A stretch of 64,000 nt of DNA, from contig OU342806.1 of assembly GCA_910591455.2 (NCBI GenBank), forward strand, positions 21,642,535-21,706,534. The letters are read 5' to 3'. Shown here in pieces: positions 22,031 through 37,690 of this stretch (position 1 is the first letter of the stretch; every line of letters starts with the position of its first letter). The notes under the pieces are model-generated. The model was not told the origin of the DNA, did not search any database, and worked only from the letters and a program-made list of their open reading frames with translations. This DNA comes from Pholis gunnellus (taxonomy: Eukaryota > Chordata > Actinopteri > Perciformes > Pholidae). Both the position numbers and the translations under genes were made by a program.

Positions 22031-23540
22031 CGAGTCTGTTGAGCTTGTATTTCCTCCTGCCAATCACATCATCACCAAACCTGCAGCAGCTTCTCTAAAA
22101 GTGATTTATTACAATCCCATTCTGTTTTTATTTACTTTACATGGTCTTAATGCTGTTTTTAATAGCAAACTTTTTTCTACGAGATGATAAATGTTTAAAA
22201 GTGATGCCAAAGTTACAAGTCTGCATACACAGAGGGCTGTGAAATGTAGTTGTTTTGTCATAATGTATGAAACAAGAATAGTAAGATTCTCCACAGTGTT
22301 GCTGTTCGGGGGGGTTTTCTCTCAAGCCAACTCTGGTTTTGTCACACTGGCTTGTAAAAATAATCATTGTTTCAAACCTGATCCCTCTGTGTTCCCTTAA
22401 ACAGTAGTTAGCTTAGCAACCAGACAGTAAGTAGGCGAGGAACGCCCTTTTCAAGGCTAGCAAATCCACTCTGTTGTACTTGCTCACTTGTTGTGTTTTC
22501 ATGTGTCTTGAGTCATGATCATGGGAGGCTGTCATGCAGTAAACATTTGATATTTCTTTGCAGTATATCTCCTGTTGACTTTTTGCCTGGAGCAAATTGA
22601 TGCCGTCAAGTGCATATTTTAAGACGCCTTCTACATAATTCTGATTTTAAAATGATTTAGCTGTTTGTCTGTAGGCGGTGTTTTCAATTGTCATCGTTAT
22701 GCAACCTTTGAAGTCGCCGACACAATAAGAGATGTAGCGTGAACGTCTATAAATCGAATTCACGCTCATAAAAACAAAAGAAATACTGCAACGGCACACA
22801 CTTTGGACCTCCGCCTGTGTTCTGTGGCTGTGTTGCTGCTTTGCTTTCTGCTGTCGACTCCATTGTTCCACCTCTCCTTCCTTTGTTCCTTTGGCCCCCC
22901 TGGACCCTGCAGTGGCCCCTGCTGACCACCGGAGGGGGGTAGTGAACTGCAGAGACTGCTGTCAGAGCCTCCTCTCTTCACTACTTGTCCTACAGCTTCA
23001 ACTGGCCAGGAGTGTTCCTCTTGACTGGAGGAATGTGTGCTCGTCTTTGTCCAGGAGGAAGTGGAAGAAAATAAATTGTTCCCTTATGTTTCTGTGTCAT
23101 CACCACATCCTGATGCTGTCATTTCAGTGGCACTTTTTTTTGTCACATTTCAAAGACAATCAGCTTTAGATCGTCTAAATAACAGCATTCGAAGGCTCTA
23201 ACTTTATATTTGATGACAGATGTTGCATGCGTTGACAGTTGTTCTGAATCCTTATCACAGTATTTATGTGTGAATGCAGCAGAGGAAGCTTACGGTCTTC
23301 CTTTGTCTCCTCTCTTGTTTCTTCCTAAGATTAGTCTTCAGTCAAAAAGCCCATTCATACTCAGCTGCAGGCGAGAGGTTCAAAAAAAGAAAGAAAAAAA
23401 ACTCTTCCGAAAAATGTCAGGAGCCCTCCGCCCAATGCCACCTTGTTGGAGAGTTGAGCCCGTATCAGCTGAAGTCTCTCTCAGTAATATAACTTTAATG
23501 GCCTTATTGTGAGTTATGACAATCTCACCCACACCGTCAT
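22031..23540. other. 5' flank of tspan1, no gene recognised
   Basis: No exon or known repeat seen. The open frames around 22747-22981 (minus) and 22891-23169 (plus) overlap each other, lack domains and are not supported. Confidence 0.45.
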
Positions 23541-23554
23541 TAACCCACCGGTCC

Positions 23555-24080
23555 TTAATCTCAGCGAGAGCACCACCTGTCAGGCTTCGTTATCCATTAA
23601 ACCGTTAATATTCTTCCGCCCCCGCGTGCACACACTCACACACTTCTGCGGCCGTGGCGCGCGTGGAAAAAGAAATGATTAGACGCGTGCTTTTTCATCA
23701 CCTCTGATGAAAGCAGCGAGGGGTGCTGTGGAGATCTCGGGTGAGATGGAGAAGGTAAAAAAAAACAAGGGTCCCTTAATGAGGTCGGTTAGATTGAGTA
23801 TTATCAGGGGCCCCCCAGGGCAGCTGCCACATTTATGCATCCACTGCTGCCGAGGCTGCTGCCATTACAAGTATCCCTTGTAAGTCCCATGTGGGCATTG
23901 ACTCATCCTTTAACTTGATTTTAAGGTTGATATAATATCATCCAGTTTGTGCTCAGCAGCTTTAATGGTCCTAATGCTCATTAAAAGCTCTTAGAAATGT
24001 GACTCATTGTAATCAGCCTGGAAATGCGGGATCATTTTAGCAGCTATAATTTACTGTTGACGGGTGAGAATCTCTTAGAA
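23555..24080. promoter_or_regulatory. repeat-poor block, possible regulatory element
   Basis: About 525 bases with ordered homeodomain-like cores: CCATTAAACCGTTAATATTC, TTTAATGGTCCTAATGCTCA, TTGTAATCAGCC. It also has CAGCTG E-boxes (23820 area) and a TTTATGCAT near 23832. The texture differs from the flanking AT-rich DNA. Function is inferred only. Confidence 0.22.
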
Positions 24081-25292
24081 CTCCATGTTGTTCGCTGCAC
24101 TCCATTTGTCTGGAAAACTTTCCTCACACTGGTTTCCTGCCACTGGGTTTGATAACAATTAGCAAAACTACTTAAAAGTGCACATGATAACTTAAATTGT
24201 CCAAGCAATATACTAATATTGTTATGCCTTCATTAGAACTGACAGTAGAGAGAGGACTGGAAACGAGGGTAGAGATGGGGAATTAAATACAACACCTGTC
24301 CCCAGACAGACCTGAAACGAGGGGCGTTATCGTTGGCACCTTACATCTACGCTCTCAATTACGTTTCGGGGGAAATATATTTTCTACCGGATCACCGTCG
24401 CAGTTTGAAATAGTTTGAAACACATTGTAAACTTTGTAAATTGAAACAAAATAAAAATGCAACAACTTAGGTTAGGTCTAGGCAACATAACTCCCTTGCT
24501 ATTTGACCTCCCCATGCAGACGTCTGTGGACTTATTTGAAACTTATTTGTGATATGACAAAAGCAAGCATACATCCGACAAAACACTTTCCCCTCGAAAC
24601 GTAATTCACAATGTAGTTTTGTTGTATGGGAATGTGTTGTTTTTTTTTCCCCGAGAGGAGAAAATCACTCTTCGATTGAACTGCTGACACCAGACATGCA
24701 ACCTATCACGAGAGGTCAAATTAAGGGGTCACAAGCAATAAAAGCGTTAAAGCCGCTGGGTTAACGCTACAAAAACACTACGCCTGTGGTTCAGTTTTTG
24801 TAACCATCTTTCGCTAACCTTAACCAAGACGTTTTTGAGTTGCCACAAAAAATACAAATCAGGCTTTAGTTGCCAGAAGTTGCTATGGCAGGAAGTCAAT
24901 TTACATTTTTATTCAGTAAGAACATTTGACGTTCCTTCTATTTGAAAAGGTTAATAAGCAACATTTCCAGGAGACGGATTTGACCTAATTCCCTGAGGAA
25001 TTTAAGGGAAAGAAATTCAAGAACTCGCCGGCAAGAAATTACAGAGCTGTGGGAAAAGTGTATTGAGAGCTCAAATTCATAATTAGGGGGAATGGTCTGT
25101 TCTTAGCAAGCAGAAATTACTAATTTGATGGGGCCATTTGTCAGAGATTTACTCTGAGCTGTGTCGAAACCCTCTCACATATGTGCTTTGTGCTAAAAGT
25201 AAAAAACATGGTTGTTTCTCTTAGTTAGTGCCTGAATTGTTGACAGTGTGAAAATGAAAGGTTTTCACCCGACCGTGATGATCCACTGCCTG

Positions 25293-25294
<2 letters not shown>
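24081..25294. other. intergenic, no gene recognised
   Basis: AT-rich sequence. The part at about 24760-24850 (gtaaccatctttcgctaaccttaaccaagac) resembles the repeat at 56585-56900 but is short and diverged. Confidence 0.4.

Positions 25295-25370
<76 letters not shown>
25295..25370. repeat. (TG)n microsatellite, 76 bp
   Basis: Thirty-eight uninterrupted TG units. Confidence 0.95.
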
Positions 25371-25373
<3 letters not shown>

Positions 25374-25599
25374 CATGGCGCTGACAGGCCCTCTGTCAGA
25401 CATTTTCTGATATAGACCACAGAGTTCACGACCCCGTGAACTATAAACCACCAGAACGGGGCCTCTTGACTTTGGATTGGCGTAAATAGCCCTCTGGCCA
25501 TAGACCGTGTGTGTTACAAAAGTCAGATGATGATGATGAGGGTGATGATGGTGATGTATTCTTGCACCTATCCCGACCTCTCCCCCCCCCCCCCCAGGC

Positions 25600-26460
25600 A
25601 GGATGAGTCTCTAATCTGCAGGTTGTTGTCCTCGGTCAATAAAGGGGGGAAAAATACGAGCTGATGAATCTCCTCCAAACGCGTCGCTCTGACATCCAAT
25701 AATGCCTCTTTGTTCAGACAATAACAATCGCTGCTCCCGATCTTTATGACCTGCCTAATTATTTCCACATGGCAAGTGATATTGAAAGACTTCATCCAAA
25801 CGAGCAACGCAGTCACTTTATTATTGTTCGTCATCCATTATGTCGACATTACAAATTGATAATTTCTTTCGAGCGAGGGATGAAAATTGGGGGCCGGAGT
25901 GGCGCCAATTCAACAGAGAGAGGTACCTCTGTGACCTCTATTGTGCCTCCTGCACTTTAATTTATCACGCACACACATAAGCATTGCATATTAATTCACA
26001 GCAATCCATTAGGCCATAGGAGATCCCAGGTCTATAAATCACAACTAAAGGGCTGGCTAATTGACTCACACACAAAGGACCAGGACGGCTACGAGGAAGA
26101 CGGGAAGAGATAGGAGGAGGGGGGGAGAAGAGATGAGGAAAAGGCGATGGGGAGGAAGGGGTTAATGGAGAATTAAGTGAAGGACGGGAAAAAGAGGAGG
26201 AAGAGGAGAAGAGCAGCAGTGTGCAGCGGTGTATCGTTGCCTTTGACCCGTGTGCCTCCTTTGTTCTATGACTGATGGTATCCTGCGATTACACACATTG
26301 CTTATGAGCCCCTGTGGCCATGGTCTTGATCTCACCACCTATAGGGCCACTGTGCAGCAGCAGCATATAGGGGCCAATTCTCCCAGGGCTCTTAGCGGCG
26401 CTGCTAATTAGCTAAAAGGGGTCATTTGTATGCAGCCGCTCTGCCTCTTTATCTCCCGCT
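25600..26460. promoter_or_regulatory. repeat-poor blocks, possible regulatory elements
   Basis: Two blocks (about 25600-26060 and 26265-26460), separated by a GGA-rich tract at 26090-26220, lack simple repeats and carry motifs such as TTTAATTTATCACGC, GCATATTAATTCACAGC, CTAATTAGCTAAAAGGG and CATTTGTATGCAGCCGCTC. The palindromic CTAATTAG and several TAATT cores would suit homeodomain binding. No exon is seen. Confidence 0.2.
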
Positions 26461-28093
26461 TTTTCTCTGTCGCTCCCTTGGTCTTCTTCTCTTTTTTCTC
26501 TCTCGGTTATCAATCCATTCCCCCCCCTTGTCTTTCTCTCAATTTGTCTCCACTACTCTAATTGTATCTCTTCTAATAATTAGCGTAGTTCAGGTCTAAT
26601 AAATTGGCAGTTAAGAGATTAGAGTTCAGAAACTTTCATTTCCTCCTCCTCAATGCGTCTGATGTATATACAGAAGGACATTGATGCCTTTTAATCTGCT
26701 ACATGTCTCTTCGATTTCTAGAAGAGGAATTCAAAACAGTTTTGACTTTGATTCGGATAAAGTGTAGTCTTGTAGTCTTTCTAGTAATCAAGACCGGACC
26801 TGGAACCGGAGTCAGGACAGGTCTAAATGATGTTCAGTCTAATCTGGTCCCAGTGGGTTCTCCTTCTCTGGTCTGTGTCGAACATGTTCAATACCCAAGT
26901 GGATCAATGTGGACTTGCTCTGGTAATTAGCAACAAACAGACATTTAAACAAACTACAAAACTAGTCTCTAAACTTTATCTCTATTTCCCCATAATAACC
27001 AACAAATTGTTTCTTTTTTTTGAAATTATGAGGGAAAATTGGACCCATCAAATAAAGAATGACCAAATTCCACTACTTATATGCCAAAAACTAGAATAAT
27101 AAACCTTAAAATAAGTCTTTAAAAGTCTTTGAAACAGTGTTATTGACCTTTATGTTGGGGAAAAAACAACGAACAATAGAATACAACTGAATGCTAATAG
27201 AACAGTTGAGTAAAGCAATACTCTCATATACTCACACTTACAATATGGAAAATCTAAATACTAAAAATCATTTAAAAGGGAGGGGGCGGGGGCTCAGTAC
27301 TCAGCCCTGGTTCTGCATCATAATCACAGCAGCAGAAAATTATGATTGATGATGTAAATCAAAGAGTGTGAACCGTGAAATGCAGGAAACATGACATGTT
27401 TGCTGATCTTGTTGACCACAGCTGCGCGTTAATCGGTGGAACATCATTGCCTCCGCCAGCGTTGGTGTTCTCTCTCTCTGCTTGTGTTTGTTTATTTTCC
27501 TGATTTAATTATCCGTGGTTTTATTTTTGATGGGATTGTTCTAGCTGTCCTCTCATACCTCGCAGGCTTCCGGCTCCTGAAAACGTATTTCTTTATGTCA
27601 AGTTTGAGTTAGTTTTCGGACTGTACGAAGACCTCTTTCTATTGTGACTGTTTCTTTCTCCTACTTTGTTTGCTCTCCCTCTTTTCCTTCTTGCTTTCCC
27701 TCCTCCTTTCCTTCTTCCTTTTTCACACACACACACACACACACACATACACCAACAAACACACTCTGTCAATCTCGGTCCTTTTCCCGGCTTGTGTTGG
27801 GGATTGATGGAGATATGGGAGGCTGTCATGCAGTAAATGGCATGGACATTGGCTCCCCGCCACGAGATGGGAATCAAGGCTGCTTCTTGTGCGCTTAATG
27901 CTTCCCCTCTCCCACTGTAACTCTGGACTTCCTCTCACCTCCTCCTCCTCCTCACCTGAAAAAGAAAACGTTAAGTACGGACGGTGGAGGGCAGCGAAGC
28001 CACTGCGAAACCTCCCTGCCATCCCTCAGCCTGATGCACGAGCCAATCTGCCTTCCCTAACAAAAGCCTCTCGAAAACATTACTCCTTGTCCT

Positions 28094-28095
<2 letters not shown>
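26461..28095. other. intergenic, no gene recognised
   Basis: Pyrimidine-rich stretches (26460-26560, 27640-27720), a short CA run at 27725-27747 and AT-rich sequence. No gene. Confidence 0.4.

Positions 28096-28155
<60 letters not shown>
28096..28155. repeat. (CT)n microsatellite, about 60 bp
   Basis: An almost perfect TC array in a wider pyrimidine-rich region (28080-28205), which can adopt H-DNA because of its mirror symmetry. The predicted poly-RE and poly-LS peptides across it are artefacts. Confidence 0.93.
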
Positions 28156-28156
<1 letters not shown>

Positions 28157-28485
28157 TCTCTCCCTCTCCCCTTCCTGCTCCTTCTCTTCCTCTCCGTTTC
28201 TTTGTTTGGCCCGCTGAATGAGTTATTTCCCTGCGTCGTTTCATCAGGCATGCAAAGCGCCTCATCGCGGCATCATGGACAATGAGTCCCTCTGGCTCGT
28301 GAAAGGTTAATGCTTTGGATGATTGTAAATTGTTTGGCTATTTCAAGGGGCTGTGAAAGGGATAAGTCAACCATAAAATTTGATCGGCTGCTCTTACTCC
28401 TACGCCTCTCTCATCTGCAGCGTCCCCTGTCACTTCCCTCAATCATTCTAATTTTCCATCTTCTTTCTATCCATGCCGTCCTCAT

Positions 28486-28510
28486 CCCCCCCCCCCCCCC
28501 CCCCCCCCCC
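28486..28510. repeat. homopolymer C25
   Basis: Twenty-five C on the plus strand. G-quadruplex or i-motif capable; its exact length is unreliable. Confidence 0.9.
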
Positions 28511-28559
28511 ATCACTCTCGCAGTTCACATTTGGCATTTTTCCCTTTTGTTACGCAAAC

Positions 28560-30015
28560 ACAAGTTCAAAGGTGATGAGACTGAAATCTCATCCCTGTGG
28601 CGTCCGCCGTGGCCTCGTCCCACATTAAGGGAGGATTTCAGGGAAATTGCTCCTTCTCGCTTTATAGCTTTAGCCACAATTTACAGCATGAGGCGACAGT
28701 GGACTACAGAGTAGAATGACTTTTATGTGCTCACATGGTTATCATTAGGCCCAGCTGGAGTCGACAGCGTCCCAGCGTCCCCCATGTCGCCCTCCATAAA
28801 GCGATGACCCCTCAACTCTTTGAACAATAAAAGCTGGCGTCTGGGTGGCTCAGTGGGCCGAGACATGTTTCAGTTTCCCTTCAATGTATAGAATGAAATG
28901 GAATGATCGTATACTAAATTAGTTTGCTGACATGATTATTACAAGTATTTCAATGACAAAACTGGTCGTTTATCACTGCCTTCCACAATTCAGTGCTTTT
29001 AATCAAATGACTACAACATTAAAGGCTGGAATTCTCCTATATTGTCCCTTTATTGTCATCAACGTATGCATAAAAATACTAAAACCGACAATAGATTAAT
29101 CATAATAACAAACTACTAGCTGTATAACCAGCTGTGCAAAGCAGGCAATTGCCACAGACCCATAGGGGCCCCAAAATTCACTGCATGTTAATCAATTTGG
29201 TAATTTGATTAATTGCATTTATTTTTAGAATATACACCTTTAAAGTACACTATCAACCTGAAATTTAAAATCCTGTCTTATTTAAAGTTATATTGTGTTT
29301 ACACATGTTCCTAAATAAAGTTTTGTTTGATTAAAATAGCGCAAACTAACTGTCAAGAACAGAGACCAGGTAGTTTTATTTGAGCAAAAGAATTGTTCTT
29401 GGTCTCTGGTTTTCTATTGTTGTCAGGAAAATCATTAAAACGATAAAGGGACCATATACAGTATATACCAGAGAATGATCTGTCCACCATTGACATTGTC
29501 CCGAACGTACTGTACATATACATTAGTAAACTCAACCTTATAATTTGTGGACAGTATATTCAACCTTCAAGACTTCACTGCACAAAATGACAACGCTTGT
29601 AGAAAAGTCCTAAAACAAACTGTATTAGAAACACGATAAAGGGTTTTACTGGGAGGTTGTTTCACTGGTTTAAAGAAAATAGGACTCTGTAATAAACTGG
29701 TTCAGGTGTATAACACGGCTGCAGTGTGTGCCCGTGTTTTTCACATGTATCAAATGGCGGCAGGCTGTCACATGGGAGATTCTCTGTATAGACTGCCTCG
29801 GGGCAGATAATCACCTACCTACAGTACTGCTGCTCACTACAGTAGCAGTTCAGAGGTGTAGGACACTGCAACACATCTCAGCTCCAATGAACACACGTGT
29901 CGACACACATGAACAGCACGTGAGCGCACCAAGGAAACACAATCTAGCAAAATGTCTTGTGTAATGACTGTGTGTAATAGAAGAAGAGCGTCCTGATCTA
30001 CCAAATGAAATGAAT
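28560..30015. other. intergenic, no gene recognised
   Basis: 28560-28830 is repeat-poor and could be regulatory (GCTTTATAGCTTTAGCCAC, CATGGTTATCATTAGGCCC). At 28845-28870, GGGTGGCTCAGTGGGCCGAG resembles a tRNA-type A box, as in SINE heads, but no B box follows. The rest is AT-rich without genes. Confidence 0.35.
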
Positions 30016-30017
30016 AC

Positions 30018-30310
30018 TTAAAAGGCCAGAGTGTAGGATCTGGCAGCATCTATAGTAGGTAGGTTGCAGATTATAACCAACTGAAACTTGTCCTGGGTGC
30101 CAAGCGTTTAGGAGAACTATGGTGGTCAATACAAAAACGTGAATGGCTCTTTCTAGAGCCAGTGTTTGGTTTGTCGGTTCTGGGCTATTGTAGAAACATG
30201 GCTGTGCAACATAGTGAGCTCCATGTTGGGGACCCCCTTCATATGTAGATATAAAAGGCTCATTCTAAGGTCATGAAAACACAATGATTTAGGTGCTAAT
30301 ACATGAAAGA
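30018..30310 (+). repeat. dispersed repeat family C, copy 1
   Basis: Begins TTAAAAGGCCAGAGTGTAGG and includes CTAGAGCCAGTGTTTGGTTT and GGGCTATTGTAGAAACATGG before a CATATGTAGATATAAAAGGC segment. The same parts recur in inverted order at 48800-49129. The words match a repeat common in teleosts. No coding region; the right edge is approximate. Confidence 0.55.
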
Positions 30311-30404
30311 AAACCTTGCTATTAAGATGTTAATTATGTGCCAATGAAGGAAACAATGTAACATTTATATAGCCTAACGAAAGTTAAGGGTAACGACTTT
30401 GACA

Positions 30405-30569
30405 CTAAGGCCATGTCAACACTACTACGTTTCCATTTTAAAACGCATTTCTTTTGTTATGTTTACACTAAGCGTCCAGACAAGGCCGGAGTTTAAAAAA
30501 TGCTCCCGAGAACGGATACTTTTGAAAACTCTGGGGTTACCTCCTAGTGTGGACGGGTGTAAACGCATC
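30405..30569 (+). mobile_element. MITE-like element, family A copy 1
   Basis: The left end GGCCATGTCAACACTACTAC followed by GTTTCCATTTTAAAACGCAT is the near reverse complement of the right end of the element at 42922-43236. The right end (CTAGTGTGGACGGGTGTAAACGCA) mirrors the left end as an imperfect terminal inverted repeat. The interior is very short and non-coding, the form expected of a MITE. Confidence 0.55.
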
Positions 30570-32560
30570 TGTTTTAATTAACCTCTTGAACCCTCGGCCT
30601 ATTTTTAGCCCTGTGCTCGAAAATGTCCTACCCTTACGCAAAGGGGCTTATCTCGCTAACTACAAGGTCTATTTGAATAATTTAAATGGCATAATAACAC
30701 AAATAAATGTGAGCTTTGTTAATATGTGTACATATCATTGTATATGTTATTGGTAAATGCTGGACAAATGTTACACACAGCTCAAATTGAACATTTTCAG
30801 GTTCGACTTTTTTTTTAACCTAAAAAGCACTTTTATTGATTTGAAATGATGCAGAAGCTGGCCTAAACTCTCCCAAATCATATCACAACATGTCAGCAGT
30901 CCTTTTAAAAAAAAAATTGGCTTTGATAAAGTGAAGTATGCCTGAGAAATCAAGGTCAGCTGAGGTCAGCCAACGTCAATTCTGATTTTGGAAGTAGCCC
31001 AAATAGCTGTTTTATTGGACTTGTATATACTATATAACTATATATTTCACTTCTTTTATCACTAATAGTGTTCAATATATCTAATATAGCAGTTTGGCAT
31101 CATTTTGAGAGCTTTGGCTATATAAAAACCTGTAAAATATGGCTCATTTTCGTCAGAATATGAGTTTTACGTGATGTATTTGAACCTTACTAAAGCCTGT
31201 GATTGGCCGATTTGCGCATGTGACATAAGATTTGAACCGGAAGAGTGTGAGGAGTGTGATGCGAACTTCGAGTTGTTTGACAGAATTTTAAGCCAATAAA
31301 ATAATCGAAAACCGTGATCCGCCCCCATGGGTCAAACCCATTGGCCAAAACTGAAATAGGTTAAATGTTAGTTACCCTAAGTTAGATTGATCCCAATGTC
31401 TTCAGGAAACAGTTCAGAGCCGCAACAGGATGTTGATAGAACAGTAGGACCCGGGGAAATATGCCTTTGTTTACATCAAAAGAGCACAAAGGTAAGGAGT
31501 TTATGAAATATTAGCAGTGAAGCGGTTTGTTGTTCTGGTGCTTGTTTGCTCACAGCTCTGTGGTGGTTTCACTTAGATAAATAGTGAAGATATCTTTGGA
31601 TTCAGTGTGTTATTGGCGTGTTTTCTGCTATTTCGGTTTTCCGTGTTAGCATTTAGCTTCTTCTTATTAGCGCCTACCGGAGTGTGTGGTCGGCTCAGCA
31701 ATGGCGAAAAAAGAGTGATATTGTGGACATTCTTTTAGTTGCTTATTTGAGTTTGTGTATAATTGTGTTTGGAGTGTGTACACTGGCTTGCAGGATAGTG
31801 TTGAACAGAATCTCTTCGTTAATTTGGTATATAGCATGTATGAAGCATTAATAATATTTTTGTATGAAAAGTCCATTCTACGACATTTGGAACAGAGCCT
31901 TGGAGCAGAATTGAGACCTTTTGGGCGTTCTCGGGTGTCACGTGTTTTCCATACTTTTTTTACTTAATTTACATACTTATTTTAAGGCCAAACAGGATGG
32001 TTTTCCAACACCTAATTAATCTGGTTTTGTTGTCTCAACCTATGAAGGTGTTTTTGGCTTGATGTTTGGAAAGCCATAGTTTGACACATTGGGCTACCCA
32101 GTAGAAAGTGATCCCAAAGGGGTCCTGACCAAGCGTCAGGATGTGACTCGTTGGGATGAGAACATGTTCAAATATCCCCCGCCCCCCCCGACACAAAGAC
32201 TGAAAGGAAGCTAGTAGAGGATGCCTAACAATAACATTATCAGACCTGCAGGGCTGACATCCAATATACATTCTACATACACATATTTAATTTAACCCAA
32301 TGAAAAAAACTAATATTAGTATTTAATGTCCTGGAGCTCCTATAGGTTTGATATCGGCCTTTTCAGAGGATATTTACCATTAGCTCCTTACATTTTTCCT
32401 GTGGGGATTTATTAAGTTAATTTATGGAGCCCAAATTAGTCAAATCTAGTCTACAATAGATATAATTACACAGCAGAGTGCTTAAAATGACATGACAAAA
32501 TAGCACTGTCACACCAAATTTCACATTTCTACTCCAAATCCTTCAACTTTTTGACCTTGG
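30570..32560. other. intergenic, AT-rich, no gene recognised
   Basis: No exon found. The segment at about 30575-31350 starts TTAACCTCTTGAACCCTCGG and may be another transposon remnant, since fish repeats beginning TTAACCTCTTG exist, but there is no second copy here to compare. Confidence 0.35.
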
Positions 32561-33780
32561 GTCTTAGGCAATATTGGATCCATGTGCTTGGGGAAAAAAA
32601 ACAGCTGGAGGTGATAATTTATAACTACTGCGGGTTCTCAGCCCAGATGTTTTATCTCTTTTTGGATGTGATGGGGTGTTGGATAGAGAGGGCGGCGAAG
32701 AGGTAGCTGCTATATTTGGCCAGTAGATAAATGTGACAAAATGGGTAATCGGTGGCAGCACACACCTGTCATACAGATTTTCATATCCTTGCACCTGACA
32801 TCTGCACTTGGGATTAATAACGCTATCTAAATAGTGTAGCCGCTCCTGCAGGCAGCAGTTTGCCCACAAGTACATACAATAAACGCGTTAGTCTAAGAGC
32901 GAGGAATATGTTTATTGAAACGCATGCATGTGACAAATATACACTCACAAAGAAATATATACGGACTAAAATACAGTTCGATGTGTGCCCTCCAGAGTCT
33001 CAGAACCCTTTGAAAAGCCACTAGATGATGACGCCACAACAAAGGGACTTAATAGCAGCCACAACAGTCCACCACTGGGCCTGAGAGACAAAATAAAATA
33101 TACACTGGCCAGCAGCAGAACTGCTATCTGAAATTATAATTTCATCTCTGGCTCCAAGAAGTATATAAGTCTGTAAAATATATATGTTTATGATTTATTG
33201 GACATACAGAGCCGGTTGAGGGCCGTTAATCATATGCCATATATATACCCGCCATATATAGAGCCATATAGTTGAAATATGAACGCCATAAAAAGGATGC
33301 AAGACGTATGGGAGAGTGGAAAAAACACGGAGTGATGTGAGAGCTTGCCTTTGATTGCAGGGAGGGAGGAAAGGAGGGAGGAAAGGAGGTAGGGAGAAAT
33401 AGAGTAAAGGAGCTGGCAGTGAATCTCTTTGTCTCCCCTCTAAGCTCCCCCCCCCCTCCCACGCGAGACGAGATCTGTCCTTGCAGCTTTTTTTTTGCCC
33501 ATGCATCTTCTGCCCTCGCCACCGATCGTCCCCTGTGCTGCATCGGCTGCTCAACAGATGGCCAGATGGCTCATTAACTTTAATAAATCTATCATCAATT
33601 AGACCTGAGGTAATTGGGATGCCGTGGAGGTGATTGCAACGTAGCGGCGGCTGCTGCATACCAAAGCCCTCGCCCCCATAATGAATTGCTCTCATCACGC
33701 CCGAAGGTTGTGTGGGTGCCAAAAGGATGGCATTGAAGCCTGGCAGTGCCAGGGAGGATGGAGGGATGGACAGATGATTG
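32561..33780. other. intergenic, no gene recognised; repeat-poor part at 33540-33725
   Basis: 33230-33300 holds several CCATATATA-type sites in a short AT-rich stretch. 33540-33725 is repeat-poor (CTCATTAACTTTAATAAATC, ATCAATTAGACCTGAGGTAA, CCATAATGAATTGCTCTCAT) and reads like a conserved non-coding element. The 175-codon open frame at 33722-33195 has no recognisable domain and runs across this block, so it is not called as a gene. Confidence 0.35.
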
Positions 33781-36796
<3,016 letters not shown>

Positions 36797-37318
36797 ATCC
36801 ACTTGGGATATAAAACAATAGCAATGCTTTAAACAGCATAAGTCGCTGGAACAATGAGCATTGAGCTCAGTCGGCTGATTGGGATGGATCACTGCTACAA
36901 TGACAAAGGCCTGCAGAAACACATGGATGAGCACGAAACACAGACACCACAGATATTAAAGTTGTCAAACTAGCCTCACATAGCCAGAACTATCTCCACA
37001 GCGCTGAGTCAGCGCTAAACAACACGAAACAAACCACACGTTACCATTGCGGTATAGGGGGAAAAGAACACTCCGGCTTGTTTGTATTTCTGTAAACCAA
37101 TCACAATCGTCTTGGGCGTCGCAAAGCCCAGGATGCAGCATCGGTGCCCTTCCAAAATAGATATCGGAAGGGGAGCAGAATGCTACATGAGATAATTACT
37201 TGCTTATACCCACAGTCTACATCCGGTGAGTCAGACTATACTGAAACTGAATAAAGCAAAAGGAATCCGATACATTATTAAATAAAAAATAAACTAAACC
37301 CTCAAGAGTTTATTTTGA

Positions 37319-37690
37319 GCCATTTCAGTCTGGACCAAAGTGGTGGATGGACCAACAATTATGCTGTTGGCGCCAGAGGAAGCGTCAGGGCTAGGAGGAT
37401 ACATCCTCTGGGTACAATGATTATCCGCATAATATTTTGTGCGAATCCATCGGGTAGAGGTGGAGCAATTTCATTGAATAGGTGGAAATGTTGACCTGCC
37501 GGCTGTGCCAGACGAAAGGTCAGAGAATCACCAAAGTCATTATCATGAATCCTCTAGGGGCCATGAACGTCTGTACAAAATTCCATTGCAATCCATTACA
37601 TTGATATGGAGTTATTTCTGTCTGAACCAAATAGTTTCGACTGACGACAGAATTGCCATCCGTAGAGCCACTAGATGCCGCTAGCATGGC
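37319..37690 (+). repeat. dispersed repeat family D, rearranged copy
   Basis: Contains TTTCAGTCTGGACCAAAGTG followed by GTGGATGGACC, and about 180 bases later ACCAAAGTCATTATCATGAA, GGCCATGAACGTCTGTACAA and ATTGCCATCCGTAGAGCCAC. These words belong to one fish repeat, but here the usual order appears split, as if two fragments lie side by side. An inverted fragment with ACTTTGGTCCAGACTGAAGT lies at 44130-44230. Confidence 0.5.

Noticed and set aside
28845..28875. tRNA-like A box (GGGTGGCTCAGTGGGCCGAG)
   Set aside because: No B box, acceptor stem or anticodon arm can be folded nearby, so neither a tRNA gene nor a full SINE head is supported. Similar A-box-like words at 45679 and 18103 were rejected for the same reason.
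33195..33722. 175-codon minus-strand frame
   Set aside because: Low-complexity segments and no domain; it crosses a block that looks non-coding.
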